A stretch of 64,000 nt of DNA from Epiperipatus broadwayi (lineage: Eukaryota > Onychophora > Udeonychophora > Euonychophora > Peripatidae). Each line of letters starts with the position of its first letter. The stretch's first letter is position 1. Where the stretch lies: assembly GCA_028023455.1 (NCBI GenBank), contig JAQFVV010012398.1:6966682-7030681 (forward strand), read 5' to 3'. This document shows, one piece after another, positions 23,488 to 34,374 of this stretch. The position numbers were made by a program, and so were the translations under genes. Under the pieces are notes generated by a model that did no database searches, had not been told where the DNA came from, and saw only the letters and a program-made list of their open reading frames with translations.

Positions 23488-24080
23488 GTGCATATACATA
23501 AAATGGAGACAGTAAATCGGCTGCTAAAAATAACATTTTCAGGGAACAGAAGGGAGAATCCAAGTGACCACTTAGAGAGCTTGGAATGCTATTGCATTTT
23601 GAATAGATTAAGCAAGGGAGAAGCTCAGCTCTGGTGGAACTCATTATGTGTAAAACCAGCAACATTCGGTGAATACATGTGTTCAGTGTTGGAAAATTAT
23701 TGGTGGGAGGAGCTTCAGGAAAAGGTTAAGTTTCAAGTAGAGCAGGACATGTGGCAGCTGGGCAAGTTATTTCTTACCATTTTTTCATAGACAAGTAGCA
23801 AATTGAGATCAATCACAGCATACACATTGTCAGAGCAGCATATTATGCATATAGTTAGGTGTGGTTTACCTGGGAATGTGGAACAAATAATGGTTGGCAA
23901 GCAAATGGTAGAGAAGATGGCCAAAATACTAATGGCATTGGACAACAATAGGGTGGTGGAGGATGGTTAGGACAAGGTTGGAAATGCAGAAATTGATTGT
24001 ATGTAAGTAGCAATTCTGGTATGTAGTGGAGAAAAGAGCATGCCCATAATGGCACCTCAGAGCTGTCCAAAGATAGAGAT
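23488..24080 (+). pseudogene. gag (capsid-like) of the Gypsy-type element
   Basis: A frame of about 100 codons (23488-23790) contains FSGNRRENPSDHLES, GEAQLWWNSLCVKPATFGEY and WWEELQEKVKFQ. This fits retrotransposon Gag, in which an FxG start and a 'GEA..WW..L' block are typical of the capsid core. It ends in a stop at 23790. Gag-like sequence continues in other frames (EQHIMHIVRCGLPGNVEQIM, about 23835-23890), so the gene is split by stops and frameshifts. No zinc knuckle was recognised. Codon 1 is uncertain because the true start may be upstream. Confidence 0.65.
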
Positions 24081-24600
24081 AAGGTTAGGGGGATTGTACT
24101 TAGTGCATTGTTCAATTCAGGGAGTCAGGTATTGGTAATGTCACAGGAAATGTTTAATAAAATGGGTGACATTGACCCAGAAATTAAAATATTGCCATTA
24201 AAACAGTATATGTTTTGCTGGCTAATGGTAACAGGGCAAAGTTGCCATCCAAACAGGCATGGGTGAAATTACACATGGCAGAGGGAGAATACAGGCATGT
24301 GCTGTTGATTTTGGAGGGTCTGATTCATGAGGTCATATTAGGCTCGGACTTTATGTACAAAACAGGCTGTGTATTGGATTATAAACGAAGTTGGGCAGAA
24401 ATAAACAATGTAATAATTCCATTTACAAAACACCAAAAGGATGAAGTAAATAAACAGAGTGGTGCACAAAGTGCAGGAATGGAAATAGAGATAGGGGAAA
24501 AGGTGGATGAGTCAAGATGCATAAATGATAATCAAAGAGACCAACTGAAGAAACTATTCAAAGATATGAAAGTGTATTTTCTGAGGTTCCTGGGGTAATC
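24080..24600 (+). pseudogene. Aspartic protease of the Gypsy-type element
   Basis: The segment ALFNSGSQVLVMSQ has its active-site triplet at 24114-24128. In the family this is Asp-Ser-Gly, and here Asp is replaced by Asn. The C-terminal half is in a different frame from about 24205: LPSKQAWVKLHMAEGEY, then the flap-distal motif VILGSDFMYKTG (about 24330-24365), conserved in retroelement proteases. A frameshift lies between the two halves. The frame then runs into the spacer before RT and stops at 24596. Confidence 0.7.
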
Positions 24601-25473
24601 CAAGGGTATGAACACAGGATAAAGGTTATGAAAGACCAGCCATATCAAGCCCATGCATATCCTATACCTCATCAATATAGACATAAAGTAGAAGAACAGA
24701 TAGACAAAATGCTTAAATGGGGGATTATATCTAAATGTTCATCTCCCTTTAATAACCCCATCGTAACAGTAAAAAAAAAGATGGATCAATTCGGTTGTGT
24801 TTGGATGCCTGGCAGTTAAATAAGATAACAATAGCTGATACTAATGCTCTGCCACCTATGAGCGAATTGTTATCAAAATTTCAAAAAAAGAAAATATTTT
24901 CGACATTCGACTTAACTGCCAGCTATTGGCAAATCAAACTTCATCCAGAGGATCAGAAATATACTGCATTTAAATATAACGGACATGCATATAATTTTAA
25001 CTGGATTCCCTTCAGGCTAAAAAATAGTGGAGTGGGGCTTATACAATGTCTGGATCAGGTGTTGTCAGAGGATATTAAGAATTTAGTTATAATGTATGTG
25101 GATGACATCGTGGTGGCATCAGAAAGCATAGATGAGCACTTTGTGGATTTAGAAATGTTGCTGGGGGAGTGTGAGAGAAAGGGGATTCGACTTAATTTAA
25201 ACAAGTGTAAGATAATGACTGATGAGGTCAAGTTTTTAGGTCATACAATTACTGAAAGAGGAATATTACCTAATCCTGAAAATCTGAGCAATTCAGGAAT
25301 TTCCCACACCCCTGGATAAAAAACATATTAAATCTTTTTTCGAACTATGTAATTTCTATAATCGATTTTATAGAAATTTTTCACTTGACATGGAGCCATT
25401 ACTGCAGTTATTAAGAAAAGGGAAACCATGGGTGTGAAATGAACAGCATAAGCATAGTTTTCAGAATGTAAAG
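24601..25473 (+). pseudogene. Reverse transcriptase of the Gypsy-type element
   Basis: The RT start is PYQAHAYPIPHQYRHKVEEQ and WGIISKCSSPFNNPIVTVKKK, then a one-base frameshift in an A-rich run (24770-24782). It resumes with CLDAWQLNKITIADTNALPP and FSTFDLTASYWQI (motif A Asp kept). YVDDIVV is the catalytic box at 25095-25106, intact, followed by HTITERGILPN. A connection segment in another frame (FFELCNFYNRFYRNFS, about 25337-25385) leads to RNase H. The sequence is typical of Gypsy/Metaviridae pol. The first 85 bp are also present inverted at 30189-30280. Confidence 0.9.
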
Positions 25474-25886
25474 GTGGGATTTTTAAATAAAGTTATGCTG
25501 TCATATCCCGAATTTGACAAACCATTCTTTGTACAAATGGACTGCAGTGGGTTTGGATTGGGGGCTACACTATTTCAGATACAGGAAGGGAGTCAGCACA
25601 GAGTTCTTTGTTTCATTAGCCATTTACTAAAGGGACTGGAAGTCAATTACACTGTAACTGAGAAAGAAGCCCTGACTGTTGTGTGGGCATTCAAGAAATT
25701 CCAGCAATATTCAGTAGGCTCTGAAGTGGTAGTAATCACTGATCATCAGAGTCTCAAATTTATCAATCGTAGCTTCCTGAATAATAGCAGGCTAATAAGA
25801 TGGAGCTTGTTCCTGCAAGAATTTAATTACAAAGTGGCTTACTGTCATGGCAAAGAAAATATTGTGGCAGACACTTTAAGCTGATA
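25474..25886 (+). pseudogene. RNase H domain of the Gypsy-type element
   Basis: A 136-codon uninterrupted frame: FFVQMDCSGFGLGATLFQ (first catalytic Asp), NYTVTEKEALTVVWAFKKF (catalytic Glu), VVITDHQSLKFIN (Asp), then RWSLFLQEFNYKV and GKENIVADTLS. This is the retrotransposon RNase H arrangement and the best-preserved coding unit of the element. It stops at 25884, where pol should continue into integrase. Confidence 0.88.
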
Positions 25887-27195
25887 TCCAGTAGCTCAAG
25901 AACAACACTTGAGTTGCGACAGAGCGTATATAGCTGCCACCAAAATATATAAAAGAAATGGGATAGAAGATGATTTGCATAGATTAAAGGAGCAGCAAGA
26001 GGAAGATAATGATTGCAAACAAATAATGGAGTATTTATGCAATCAGCCTGTAATGAAAATGGCCAATAATCCACTGTGGAGGGACTGAAATCACTGTTGC
26101 TTGAAGGGAGGACTCTTACAGTGTGTATTACGAAAAAAAACACACATTATTCTTCTGGTCTTCATGAAGAAGCAAATAATTAAAAATGTGCATAACACTT
26201 ATGAACATTATGGGACAAATAAAGTTGAGGGATGGCTGAGCCATTGGTTTTACTGGCCAGAAATGAATGCCAATATTGCAGATGTTATTGGTAGATGCAC
26301 TGTATGCTTAACAACCAAGCCTTCTAACACATCAGGAGTGGGGCTGCTGCAACATATATATGGCCAACTTCTGAACAGCTTACTAGTGATAGACTTCTAT
26401 AAACCTCTGCCTCCATTCAATAAAATGTAAGTATGTCATGGTGACATATGACGTGTTTTCAAAGTTGGTAGTGGCATATCCAGTAGCTCAAACTAACACA
26501 AAACAAACTATTCAGGTTTTGGTGCAACAGCACTTTAAGACTAGGAATTCCCGACAAAATTCTGTCAGATCATGAAATCCACTTTGTATCTAGTGAATGG
26601 AAGAAATGGATGGACAGGCATGGAATAAGACATATACTTACATCGATTCATAACCCTGTCTAATCTGTGTGAATGGGTTATGAGGGAGTTGGGGCATTTA
26701 TTTCAGGTTTATGTACAAGATGATCATCGCAAATGGGTGAAAGAAACCCCACAAATTGTCAACATGATAAACTGGTCAAGAAATGAGTCTACATGATTTG
26801 AACCTGTTTGGCTACATTTTTGAAGAAATATTTTGTATCTGTTTGAGCCTTAATTCTCAGTGGGAATAAATCCAATCAACAAGAAAAGGGATGCCAATCA
26901 AGCACTTAACTGGTTAAAAAAATGGGCACACAATGGCAGAAGAGCCAGGGAAAAGCTAAGGCCATATTCAGGAGGGAGATGAGGTCATGGTGAGAGTTCA
27001 TCCGATGTGTCATCCTGAAAAACATATATACAAGAAATTCCAGCCAATATACAATGACCGCTATGTAATCAGGCAGCTATATGATAAAAACACATTTGTG
27101 ATAGTGCAGGGGATGGAAGAAAAGGGAACATATAATGCCCGGTCATTGAGGTTAGTAAAAAGAGAAAAACAGCCGCCAGACAGGTGGAAATAATA
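25887..27195 (+). pseudogene. Integrase of the Gypsy-type element, broken
   Basis: The N-terminal HHCC zinc domain lies in 26101-26330: VHNTYEHYG, YWPEMNANIADVIGRC and CTVC. The catalytic core is fragmented. MVTYDVFSKLVVAYPVAQT (about 26435-26490) keeps the second catalytic Asp, but later core sequence is in several frames with stops. The C-terminal domain is a clean frame at 26987-27193 (VRVHPMCHPEKHIYKKFQP, then GTYNARSLRLVKRE), the chromatin- or target-binding part in this family. The element cannot encode a working integrase. Confidence 0.82.
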
Positions 27196-27562
27196 ATAAA
27201 TGAAATGTCTGGGAGTAATAACAATAACGGAGGCTTCGTAAAATAAGAGATTTTTTTCCATGCACATATTAATAAAGAGAAATGCTCATACATAAAAAAA
27301 TCAATAAAGTCAAGTTAAATAAATAAGAAAATACATGCAGGCAAATTAAAGGAAGTTAGATAAATCGTTTAAAGTAATCAAGTCAAATAAAATAAATATC
27401 TGTATAATAATGGATCGTAATAAAATAAAATAGTTTTTCTGAATACACAGACATTAATAAAGAAGTTAAATAAATAATTTGAGATTTAACAAAGAATTAA
27501 AGTTATCATAGATAAAATGGTAAAAAATGCTGCATTTTACTCTTAAATGGAGGGCAGTGTAA
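27196..27562 (+). other. 3' untranslated part with polypurine tract
   Basis: AT-rich non-coding stretch after pol. A purine-rich AAATGGAGGGCAG at 27545-27557 lies a few bases upstream of the 3' LTR start and is in the position expected for the plus-strand primer (polypurine tract). Confidence 0.55.
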
Positions 27563-29014
27563 TGTACCAAGTTGTTAAAAGAAAATAGCATGTAAACATT
27601 TAAAGAGTTTATTTTATTGCAGTTTGTTTTTGAAACGTTAAATTAAAAGACAAAGATATTTTTTCTCTATTATTAGTAGTCAAAATAAAAGTTACAATTA
27701 ATTAATTAGAAGGGGGAGGGAGTTTGCTTTAGAAACATCAAACTAAAAGTTTTATAAAAGAAGTTTAAAGAGTTTTTCTTGTGTTCAAAAAAAAAGTAAT
27801 TTGCTAAAAACAATTAATTCATAGTTACGGGGAAAATTAAAACAAGTTGATTTTCAAATAAGTAAAAAATATCTTTTTTGAGTTAAAGAAAGAAAAAGTA
27901 ATGTTAAAACTAATAGTGAGTTTATTAGAATAAAATATACATGTGCATAAATGCCGAATTAATGTGAGCTTGTTAGTAAACTATATATGTGCGAGAGTAA
28001 ACAAAAAATGATAAATGCATGTATATGTGCGTGTTAAAATAATATTGAAAAAACACATGAAAATAAATATTAAAGAAAATAAATTCAGCAATAACTACTG
28101 ATTGAAAATAACATGTTTGCAATGCTATTTAATTAAGAAAGAATCTATAAACAACAAAGCAATTAAACTCTTATCAATTGAAATCAAAAGCAGTGGAGAA
28201 TGGATTTTCACTGGTGGCTATAAAAACAGACTACAAAAAATGACAACAGGTCGTTACATAAATAGACCTAAATTTTTACATGGAGTCAGTTTCAGTTCAG
28301 TTTTAATTTTGGTCAGTCAATCTATGAGTCCATTTCGTCAATCAGTCATGCAGTGTTAATAGCTTCATCGGAACATACAATGAACTTCAAACCTTGTCCA
28401 AATACCAGTACTCTGCCTGAGATGAAGTAACAACCACCCAATAAGTGAGAGCTGCCCGAGTATCTACTGTCATAATAATAGTGCCAAGAAATGAATAACT
28501 ATCCTCAACCTTAATAAAAGAAGTAGCCTGGGTCGTCAATCAACATGAATCCTCTACAGAAGTATAAAACCAGCTGGCTGGTAATAAAAGAAATCAGAAG
28601 CACACTGGAAACACAGGAAGCAAACAACTAAAATCTGTATACTCCAAAAATCTAGGTATTTAATAACTTTCTTATTTCCATTTATAAATTCAAAGTAGAC
28701 ATTGCCATCCATAAAGCCTCCAGAGTTAGTAGTCAAGGAATTCTATCACTACATAAAGAACTATTGATATACATGTTGGTTTGAATGCCTTATATTTAAT
28801 GTTTATCATACTATTTAATAATTTGTCATTTAATGATGTTAGATTATATTTTCATGTGTATTTAAAATGTGTGTGTGTGGTCATATATAAGTGCCTTAAA
28901 TGTTTATGTTAATTAAAAAATATCTAAAATGTTTATCAAAATATAAAATCACAAACCAATTTTCTTTAAAAAACTTGTTTTTTATTATTATGACTATATG
29001 AATTTTAATGTCAA

Positions 29015-29058
29015 GAGCAACGTTTCGACTATTTACTTCCTTATAGTCTTTTTCAAGC
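29015..29058 (-). ncRNA. Hammerhead-like motif of the inserted Penelope-like element
   Basis: On the minus strand: CTTGAAAAA, then GACTAT, a loop of about ten bases, ATAGTC, then GAAACGTTGC (GAAA is the complement of 29023-29026). A perfect 6-bp helix II followed by GAAAC matches the hammerhead core. The CUGANGA side is degraded (TGAAAA), so self-cleavage is doubtful. The motif lies 3' of the endonuclease frame, the expected place in a Penelope terminal repeat. Confidence 0.5.
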
Positions 29059-29327
29059 CACTAAAATATACAAAAAATAATAAAACAAATAAAATAAAAC
29101 ATTATATAATCATTAAACTCTACATATATTTCAAATCTTCTCAAAATAAAAAATTCTTTTTTAAAAAAAAAATCTTTTTTCCCTTTAAAGACATAAATTT
29201 AATATAAAACATTAGAACATTACCTTCCTCTATTTAAAACAACCTACAATTTAAACTTCTATTTAAAACACTCTGTTTAAATTATATTTAGATAAAATAC
29301 CTCAAAACCAGTCCCATCACCCACAAC

Positions 29328-29600
29328 AATCAATTAGTTTTTTTTTCTTTTATTCCTATATTGTTTAAATTCCCTACTATAAAAAATTTTTCCTTTTTTA
29401 AACTTACTTTATAATTAATTATTGTTTCTAAAAGTTCTATTTTTTTGCAAATGATGTGACTAGTTTTTATTTTTTATAAAATCAATTAGTTTTTTATTCA
29501 TATATGGTTTAAATTCCTTAATATAAAAATTTTCCTTTAAAAATCTTTCTTTATAATTAATTACTGTTTCTAAAAGTTCTATTTTGTAATTGATGTGACC
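29328..29600. repeat. Duplicated 3' end of the endonuclease region
   Basis: A block of about 125 bp covering the C-terminal codons of the endonuclease (29482-29600) is repeated in decayed form at 29328-29455. Shared words are CAATTAGTTTTT, TTTAAATTCC, TTATAATTAATTA and GTTTCTAAAAGTTCTATTTT. The second copy lies after the stop codon and does not extend the reading frame. Confidence 0.75.
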
Positions 29601-29807
29601 AGATTTACATTTATGAAAATAAATTGCAGATTTTTTATCAGATAAATGTTGTTTTAATCTTGTTCTTAACTTATTTTTTGTATTTCCAATATAAGAAACA
29701 CTTTTACCAACATTCCAGCAGTCTAAACATTTTATCATATATACACCTTTCATAGCTTCAAGCATATCATTTTTTTCATTAACATTAATCAGCTTTTTTA
29801 AATTCAT
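29460..29807 (-). CDS. GIY-YIG endonuclease of Penelope-like type
   Basis: A 115-codon open frame. GVY is at residues 21-23 and YIG at 39-41, followed by NTKNKLRTRLKQH with Arg 50 and His 54 in the family's conserved positions. Cys 27 and Cys 30 lie between GVY and YIG, the CxxC insertion typical of Penelope-like endonucleases. FLKENFYIKEFKPYMNKKL at the C-terminus is the usual end region, with a Glu in the catalytic Glu position. These enzymes nick target DNA. The start ATG lies inside the right inverted repeat. The frame has no stop or shift, unlike all other mobile genes here except parts of pol, and there is no linked RT. Confidence 0.8.
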   Translation of the reverse strand: MNLKKLINVNEKNDMLEAMKGVYMIKCLDCWNVGKSVSYIGNTKNKLRTRLKQHLSDKKSAIYFHKCKSGHINYKIELLETVINYKERFLKENFYIKEFKPYMNKKLIDFIKNKN

Positions 29808-30188
29808 ATAGTCATAATAATAAAAAACAAGTTTTTTAAAGAAAATTGGTTTGTGATTTTATATTTTGATGAATATTGTTTATACTGACTATTTTTAAAA
29901 GAAAAAAGAAGTTCAAGATTAAAGGTTATGCTAATCTAAAATGTTTATGTTAATTAAAAAATATCTAAAAGTAGTTTAAAATTTTAATAATTAGTGTTTA
30001 ATTAAAATAAATTGACTTTTAAACTTAATATCTGTTGGTTGATCCTTTATCATTAATTAAGTAAATTTTACCACTAGTTAAATTTAGTAAAGTGTTATTG
30101 TAGTGTTGATTGAGCTAGTCATGGGATAATATTAGGTGCTGAGTTAGTTTGCCATCGTTCAAAGTGCATTACTTCACCCTTTGGGATA

Positions 30189-30280
30189 GTTATCTATTCT
30201 TCTACTTCATGTCTACATTGATGAGGTGTAGGATATGCATGGGCTTGATATGGCTGGTCTTTCATAAGCCTTATCCTGTG
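30189..30280 (-). repeat. Inverted fragment of the Gypsy-type pol gene
   Basis: Complement of 24606-24705 at high identity (plus-strand TATGGCTGGTCTTTCATAAG here matches the complement of CTTATGAAAGACCAGCCATA-type sequence at 24625). It abuts the broken end of the 3' LTR on one side and (TA)n on the other. Confidence 0.85.
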
Positions 30281-30339
30281 TTCATATATATATATATATA
30301 AAATAAATAAAAATATCCGTTAATTAAAAATAATATTGT

Positions 30340-30628
30340 AATTATAATTGAAATAATATTTTTAAACGGTTTATAAACAATTCAAACAATCTTTAAATCT
30401 GCAGAAGTACTTTCGGTTACTTTCAAACCTGCCTCAACTGCTATTAAATATTTAATAGCAGTTGAGGCAGGTTTGAAAGTAACCAAAAGTACTTCTGCAG
30501 ATTTAAAGATTGTAAATATTTAATAGCAGTTGAGGCAGGTTTGAAAGTAACCGAAAGTACTTCTGCGGATTTAAAGATTGTTTGAATTGTTTATAAACCG
30601 TTTAAAAATATTATTTCAATTATAATTA
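30340..30628. repeat. Palindrome with a tripled arm
   Basis: The left arm (30340-30453: TTTATAAACAATTCAAACA, CTGCAGAAGTACTTTCGGT, GCCTCAACTGCTATTAAATA) is followed by an inverted copy and then a second, near-identical inverted copy of its inner part (30453-30515 and 30516-30578). The outer arms then close with ATTTCAATTATAATTAT. It is flanked by (TA)n at both sides (30281-30300 and 30629-30642). It looks like a foldback element whose inner arm was duplicated. Confidence 0.85.
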
Positions 30629-30642
30629 TATATATATATATA

Positions 30643-30789
30643 TTGTACCAGGTGGATGGTTTTACCATTATTTATTTCAAAGACAAATATCAATCCCTGA
30701 TGGAGTAAACACAATATTTACTTTTACTCATCAAATAAAGTTATCTTATGAAAGCAAATTATAAGACTAAATATAACACCATACCTTGC
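30643..30789 (+). other. Short unit starting TGTACCAGG at a (TA)n edge
   Basis: Unique sequence between (TA)n and the solo LTR. It begins TGTACCAGGTGGATGG, the same edge motif as the LTR at 21162, but the rest does not match that LTR. It could be flanking DNA, leader sequence of the LTR element, or the start of a different LTR family. Confidence 0.3.
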
Positions 30790-32382
30790 AATTTATGTAT
30801 TGCTCCACCATGGCACCTTAAGCAGAGAAGAACATACTCAAAGAGTATGTATGTCCAAACGATAGCTGTAAGATATATAACTAGCATTTTATTTCCAGGA
30901 CATAACTTCTTCTCAACTGTTGAATTCAACACCATGTTCAAAACACTTTTTTGTTTTGTATAAACACGGGTACCAGCTATTTATCCAGAAGATAAATAAT
31001 GCACTTTGAACAATGACCACTAATTCAATGCCCAAGATACACCCATGACTAGCTCAGTCTATTTTTTAATTCATTAACAAAATATTGTTTCACTTAAATA
31101 GTGGTAAAATAAATTGACTGACAAATAGAGTTTTAAGTTTAAAGAATTTATTTTAATTAACATTATTAAACTAAATTAAAATATTTTATAAATTTTATTT
31201 ACTAATATAGTACACACACATATATAATTCACACACTATAATATCTTATGAGAAAGCATTAAATAATATTTGAAATTTAAATACAATGAAATTAATATAC
31301 TAGCACATGAATACACCCAACATCTTAAACCCACATATTAATAGTTCATATATGCATGCAATAGAGTTTTTAAACTTGACTCTTGGTTTTGTGAATGCGA
31401 TGGCTACTTTAGAAATGAAAATAAGAAAATGTTTTTACCTAGGATTTTGAATGTGGATACTTCTTGCTGTTTGCTGCTTCTAAATGAGATATCTCTAACC
31501 GGTTAGATTTGAAGTTTTCTTGTGGAGATTTGATGTTCATTATTACGAGGCATTTTCTTTAAGACAATAGATATTGAGTGGTTTCAGGTTGTTACACCAT
31601 CATCACTTTTATTGGGTAGATTAGCTGTTTTTCATCAGACTTCAGGTTGGAGAAAGTCATATGTTTTCAGAGGTTTTAACACTGCATTCTTGATTCTGAT
31701 ATAACTCACTGATAGATTGTACTGAACTTTTATCTCAAATGCAACTCTAACTCAACGTTAACACAACTAACTTGACTTTAATGCAACTTAACATGAATTC
31801 AACTTGATAAACTGTCCAATAAAAATTTGGCTATTTATACATATGACATGTTGTCATTTCTGATATCCTCTGGCAATATCTGTTGTCGAAATTCCTTTGA
31901 TAGTCTCTTAATTACATGTTTTTGAAGATCCTTTAATTAGTAGCCATGCAAACATGCTGCTTTTATATTTTATTAGTAGCTACCGCTGAGTGTTTTTTAA
32001 TTTGTTAACTTTTATTTATTTTTAATATTTAATAAGCATATACTATATTTTCAGTCACACACACATATATAACACAAGACCTATTCACTATTTAGTTTTA
32101 AGATGACTTTTTTCTTTTCTTTAACTCGCATAAAAAGAGATTTATATTTTTAAACTTTTCGTTACATTATAATTAATAATAAGAAGAAAAAACTCTTTAC
32201 TTCTTTTATGAAACTTTTAGTTTGTTTCTACAGCAAATTCCCCCTCCCCCCTTTTAATTAAATAACTGTAACTTTTATTTCAAAACTCTTAAACTTTTAC
32301 TTTTACGTTTTTTTTTTCCGAAAGATTTTTTATTTTAATAATTTTTTTAAACAAAATTATGTGCCAACACAATATTGGTACT
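30790..32382 (-). mobile_element. Solo LTR of the Gypsy-type element, minus strand, copy 2
   Basis: Reverse-complement match to 21162-22925 and direct match to 1479-3226. Blocks shared are GCAGAGAAGAACATACTC (30821), TATTTCCAGGACATAAC, the CTAGCTCAGTCTATTT block near 31050, and the C-rich tract CCCCCTCCCCCC (about 32240). The outer end reads (on the minus strand) AGTACCAATATTG, one base off TGTACC, next to TATATATA. The inner border near 30790 is less certain. No pol is attached. Confidence 0.8.
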
Positions 32383-32390
32383 ATATATAT

Positions 32391-32395
32391 AGTCA

Positions 32396-32489
<94 letters not shown>

Positions 32490-32498
32490 TGTTTGACT
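32391..32498. repeat. (TA)n tract of about 87 bp closed by 10-bp inverted arms
   Basis: AGTCAAACAA (32391-32400) and its complement TTGTTTGACT (32489-32498) flank a pure TA array, the same design as 3920-4008 and 36743-36796. The whole can fold into one long hairpin. Confidence 0.9.
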
Positions 32499-32559
32499 GA
32501 ATTTGAAGATATTTACATATCTGAAAAATTCATGCTTTCAAGATGATAGAAATGTGTTT

Positions 32560-32815
32560 TATAAATGTTGTATTGCAGAGTTGGTTTTTAGATCTAATTT
32601 CTAGTCTTCCTACCCTTTACTGAAGTGAGCCAACCATGGTTTAAAGGTTGGAGACAATTTGAAAGAAATATTGAATTCTATCTCTCTCAGCATTTATGTA
32701 AACAAAGCTTGATATTGGGCTATTGGTAAAGCTCCATCTAGTGGTCATGAAATACAAGCTATGAGCAAGTTACAAAATTTATAACTTGTTTTGTTTATCA
32801 TATATATATATATAT
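32560..32815 (+). repeat. Half copy of foldback family FB2
   Basis: Contains CCATGGTTTAAAGGTTGGAG, ATTGAATTCTATCTCTCTCA, GTAAACAAAGCTTG and GCTCCATCTAGTGGTCAT and ends TAACTTGTTTTGTTTATCAT before (TA)n. This is the right arm and tail of the full element at 52767-53085. The left arm is absent and replaced by unrelated sequence. Confidence 0.8.
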
Positions 32816-32984
32816 ATAATTTATGCAATTAATTATATTTTACACTATACCCTAAGAACCTCTGGTGTAATGGTAATGCAATTGCCTAGGAGCTGGCTTT
32901 GGATCTGGGCTAAATATAACATGTATTCAATAAGTTTGGAACATTTTTAGATAGTCATTCTATAGCTAACCTATTTCTTTATCC

Positions 32985-33200
32985 AATGTTGGTTGGTAAG
33001 GAATTTCTTTTACTATCACTTTAGGAGCTTTATAGCCAATATAAGTAACAATCCATTATTGATTGGTAAATGGGTATGTTTTTTCACTACTATCATTCTA
33101 TGAGATCTGTAGATAATCTATTGGGCAACTTAGTCAACAATTTAATATTGGTCAGTAAATAGATATGCCTTTTTTTACTATTCTAGTAGTTGGTCTGTTG
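32985..33200 (+). repeat. Degenerate tandem repeat, about 3 units of 70-90 bp
   Basis: Units share the pattern TTGGTTGGTAA...TTTTACTATCA, TTGATTGGTAAATGGGTATG...CACTACTATCATTCTA, and ATTGGTCAGTAAATAGATATG...TTACTATTCTAG. Divergence is high, so it is an old minisatellite or part of a decayed element. Confidence 0.5.
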
Positions 33201-33762
33201 GAGTAGCATCTGCCATAAAGTAAAATACTTAAAAGATGTTTTACTCTTTTGACTACATTACACAAAAATTGAATGTAAATTGTAATCAAATTCTAGTAAT
33301 ATGATATTGATTATAATATTCTTATTTGATATCTGTATTTTTTTGAAGCAATACATGTAATCTTGTAATTAAATATTAATAAACAGAATAACATAAATAT
33401 ATATAAAATACAACTTTAAAAGCTTTTATTCATCTATGAGTATTTTCCACTAGCTTTCTCATCTTTATCAACTAACATTTTCAAGCACACTTTCAAAGTC
33501 TAACTTTTCCACAATTTATTGATATCTATGTTTGCTCCCAATCTGTTTATTCAATCATGCTATGTTAATGTATAAATGTAAGCATGACTTAATAAACAGA
33601 CAGGTAACAAATGTAAAAACCAATGAAGTGTGGGAATGTTAGAATTTATTTTCTACTTCTTCTTTTCCTATGTATTGATTTCTATTATAACATATCATAC
33701 CATTTACACCTTCTTAGACACTTTATCAATACTTTTATTTGTATTATGTGTATTGCACTAAC

Positions 33763-33795
33763 AGTTTCAACTGTCCTGCAGTCATCATCAGAGCT
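33763..33795 (-). ncRNA. Hammerhead-like motif, left arm
   Basis: Mirror copy of the motif at 34245-34275: CTGATGA, a stem GACTG...CAGTT (one G-T wobble), then GAAAC. Confidence 0.45.
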
Positions 33796-34244
33796 CCAAT
33801 ATTCAAATATATAATTATACAATTATTACACTTATCTACATATTGAAATACATAATTAATACACAATATAAACAAAAATAATTATACTTTTTAATATGAT
33901 CTTTATAAATAATCGTTTTCCATTTTATTACCTTATTTTCTAAAAAATTTTATCAATATTTTATATTAATTTATTTTATATCACTTTAATAGTAAAATAA
34001 CTGTTAAAGTTATAATTATTATATTAAATAATATTAAAAAATAAAATAAAGTGATATAAAATAAATTAATATAAAATATTGATAAAAATTTTTAGAAGAT
34101 AAGGTAATAAAATGGAAAATGATTATTTATAAAGTTCATATTAAAATGTATAATTATTTTTTGTTTATATTGTGTATTAATTATATATATTAATATGTAG
34201 ATAAGTGTAATAATTGTATAATTATATATTTAAATATTGTAGCT

Positions 34245-34275
34245 CTGATGATGACTGCAGGACAGTCGAAACTGT
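34245..34275 (+). ncRNA. Hammerhead-like motif, right arm
   Basis: CTGATGA at 34245-34251, helix II GACTG (34253-34257) with CAGTC (34263-34267), and GAAAC at 34268-34272. One unpaired T separates CTGATGA from the helix, so the core is not perfect. The palindromic arms that surround it could supply helices I and III only partly. Confidence 0.5.
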
Positions 34276-34374
34276 TAGTGTAATACAAATAATACAAATA
34301 AAAGTATTGCTAAAGTGTCTAAGAAGGTGTAAATGGTATGAAATGTTAGAATTTGAAAGTCTGTTTAAAAGTGT

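Larger units (their letters stand above)
28930..29938 (-). mobile_element. Endonuclease-only Penelope-like insertion with 69-bp inverted ends
   Basis: This insertion has a 32-bp direct target duplication (28898-28929 and 29939-29970), present once in the uninterrupted 5' LTR. The inverted repeats at 28936-29004 and 29801-29869 appear identical over 69 bp. It encodes a GIY-YIG endonuclease (29460-29807, minus) and carries a hammerhead-like motif near the left end. No RT is present, so it is non-autonomous. About 69 bp of extra sequence lie between the right inverted repeat and the target duplication. Confidence 0.85.
27563..30190 (+). mobile_element. 3' LTR of the Gypsy-type element, interrupted and 3'-truncated
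   Basis: Starts TGTACCAAGTTG and follows the 5' LTR closely, including the G-rich tract near 27712 and the 85-codon frame at 28102-28359. It is split at 28930-29938 by a Penelope-like insertion with a 32-bp target duplication. It ends abnormally near 30190: the last about 170 bases found in the 5' LTR (22752-22925) are absent and are replaced by an inverted piece of pol. Confidence 0.85.

Noticed and set aside
23855-24115. Proline-rich minus-strand frame opposite gag
   Set aside because: It is a shadow of the plus-strand gag/protease region, which carries the recognisable motifs.
32860-32920. tRNA-like stretch (TGGTGTAATGGTAATGCAA)
   Set aside because: It has an A-box-like word only. The B box (GGATCTGGGCT) is poor and no cloverleaf arms pair, so it is not listed as a tRNA or SINE.
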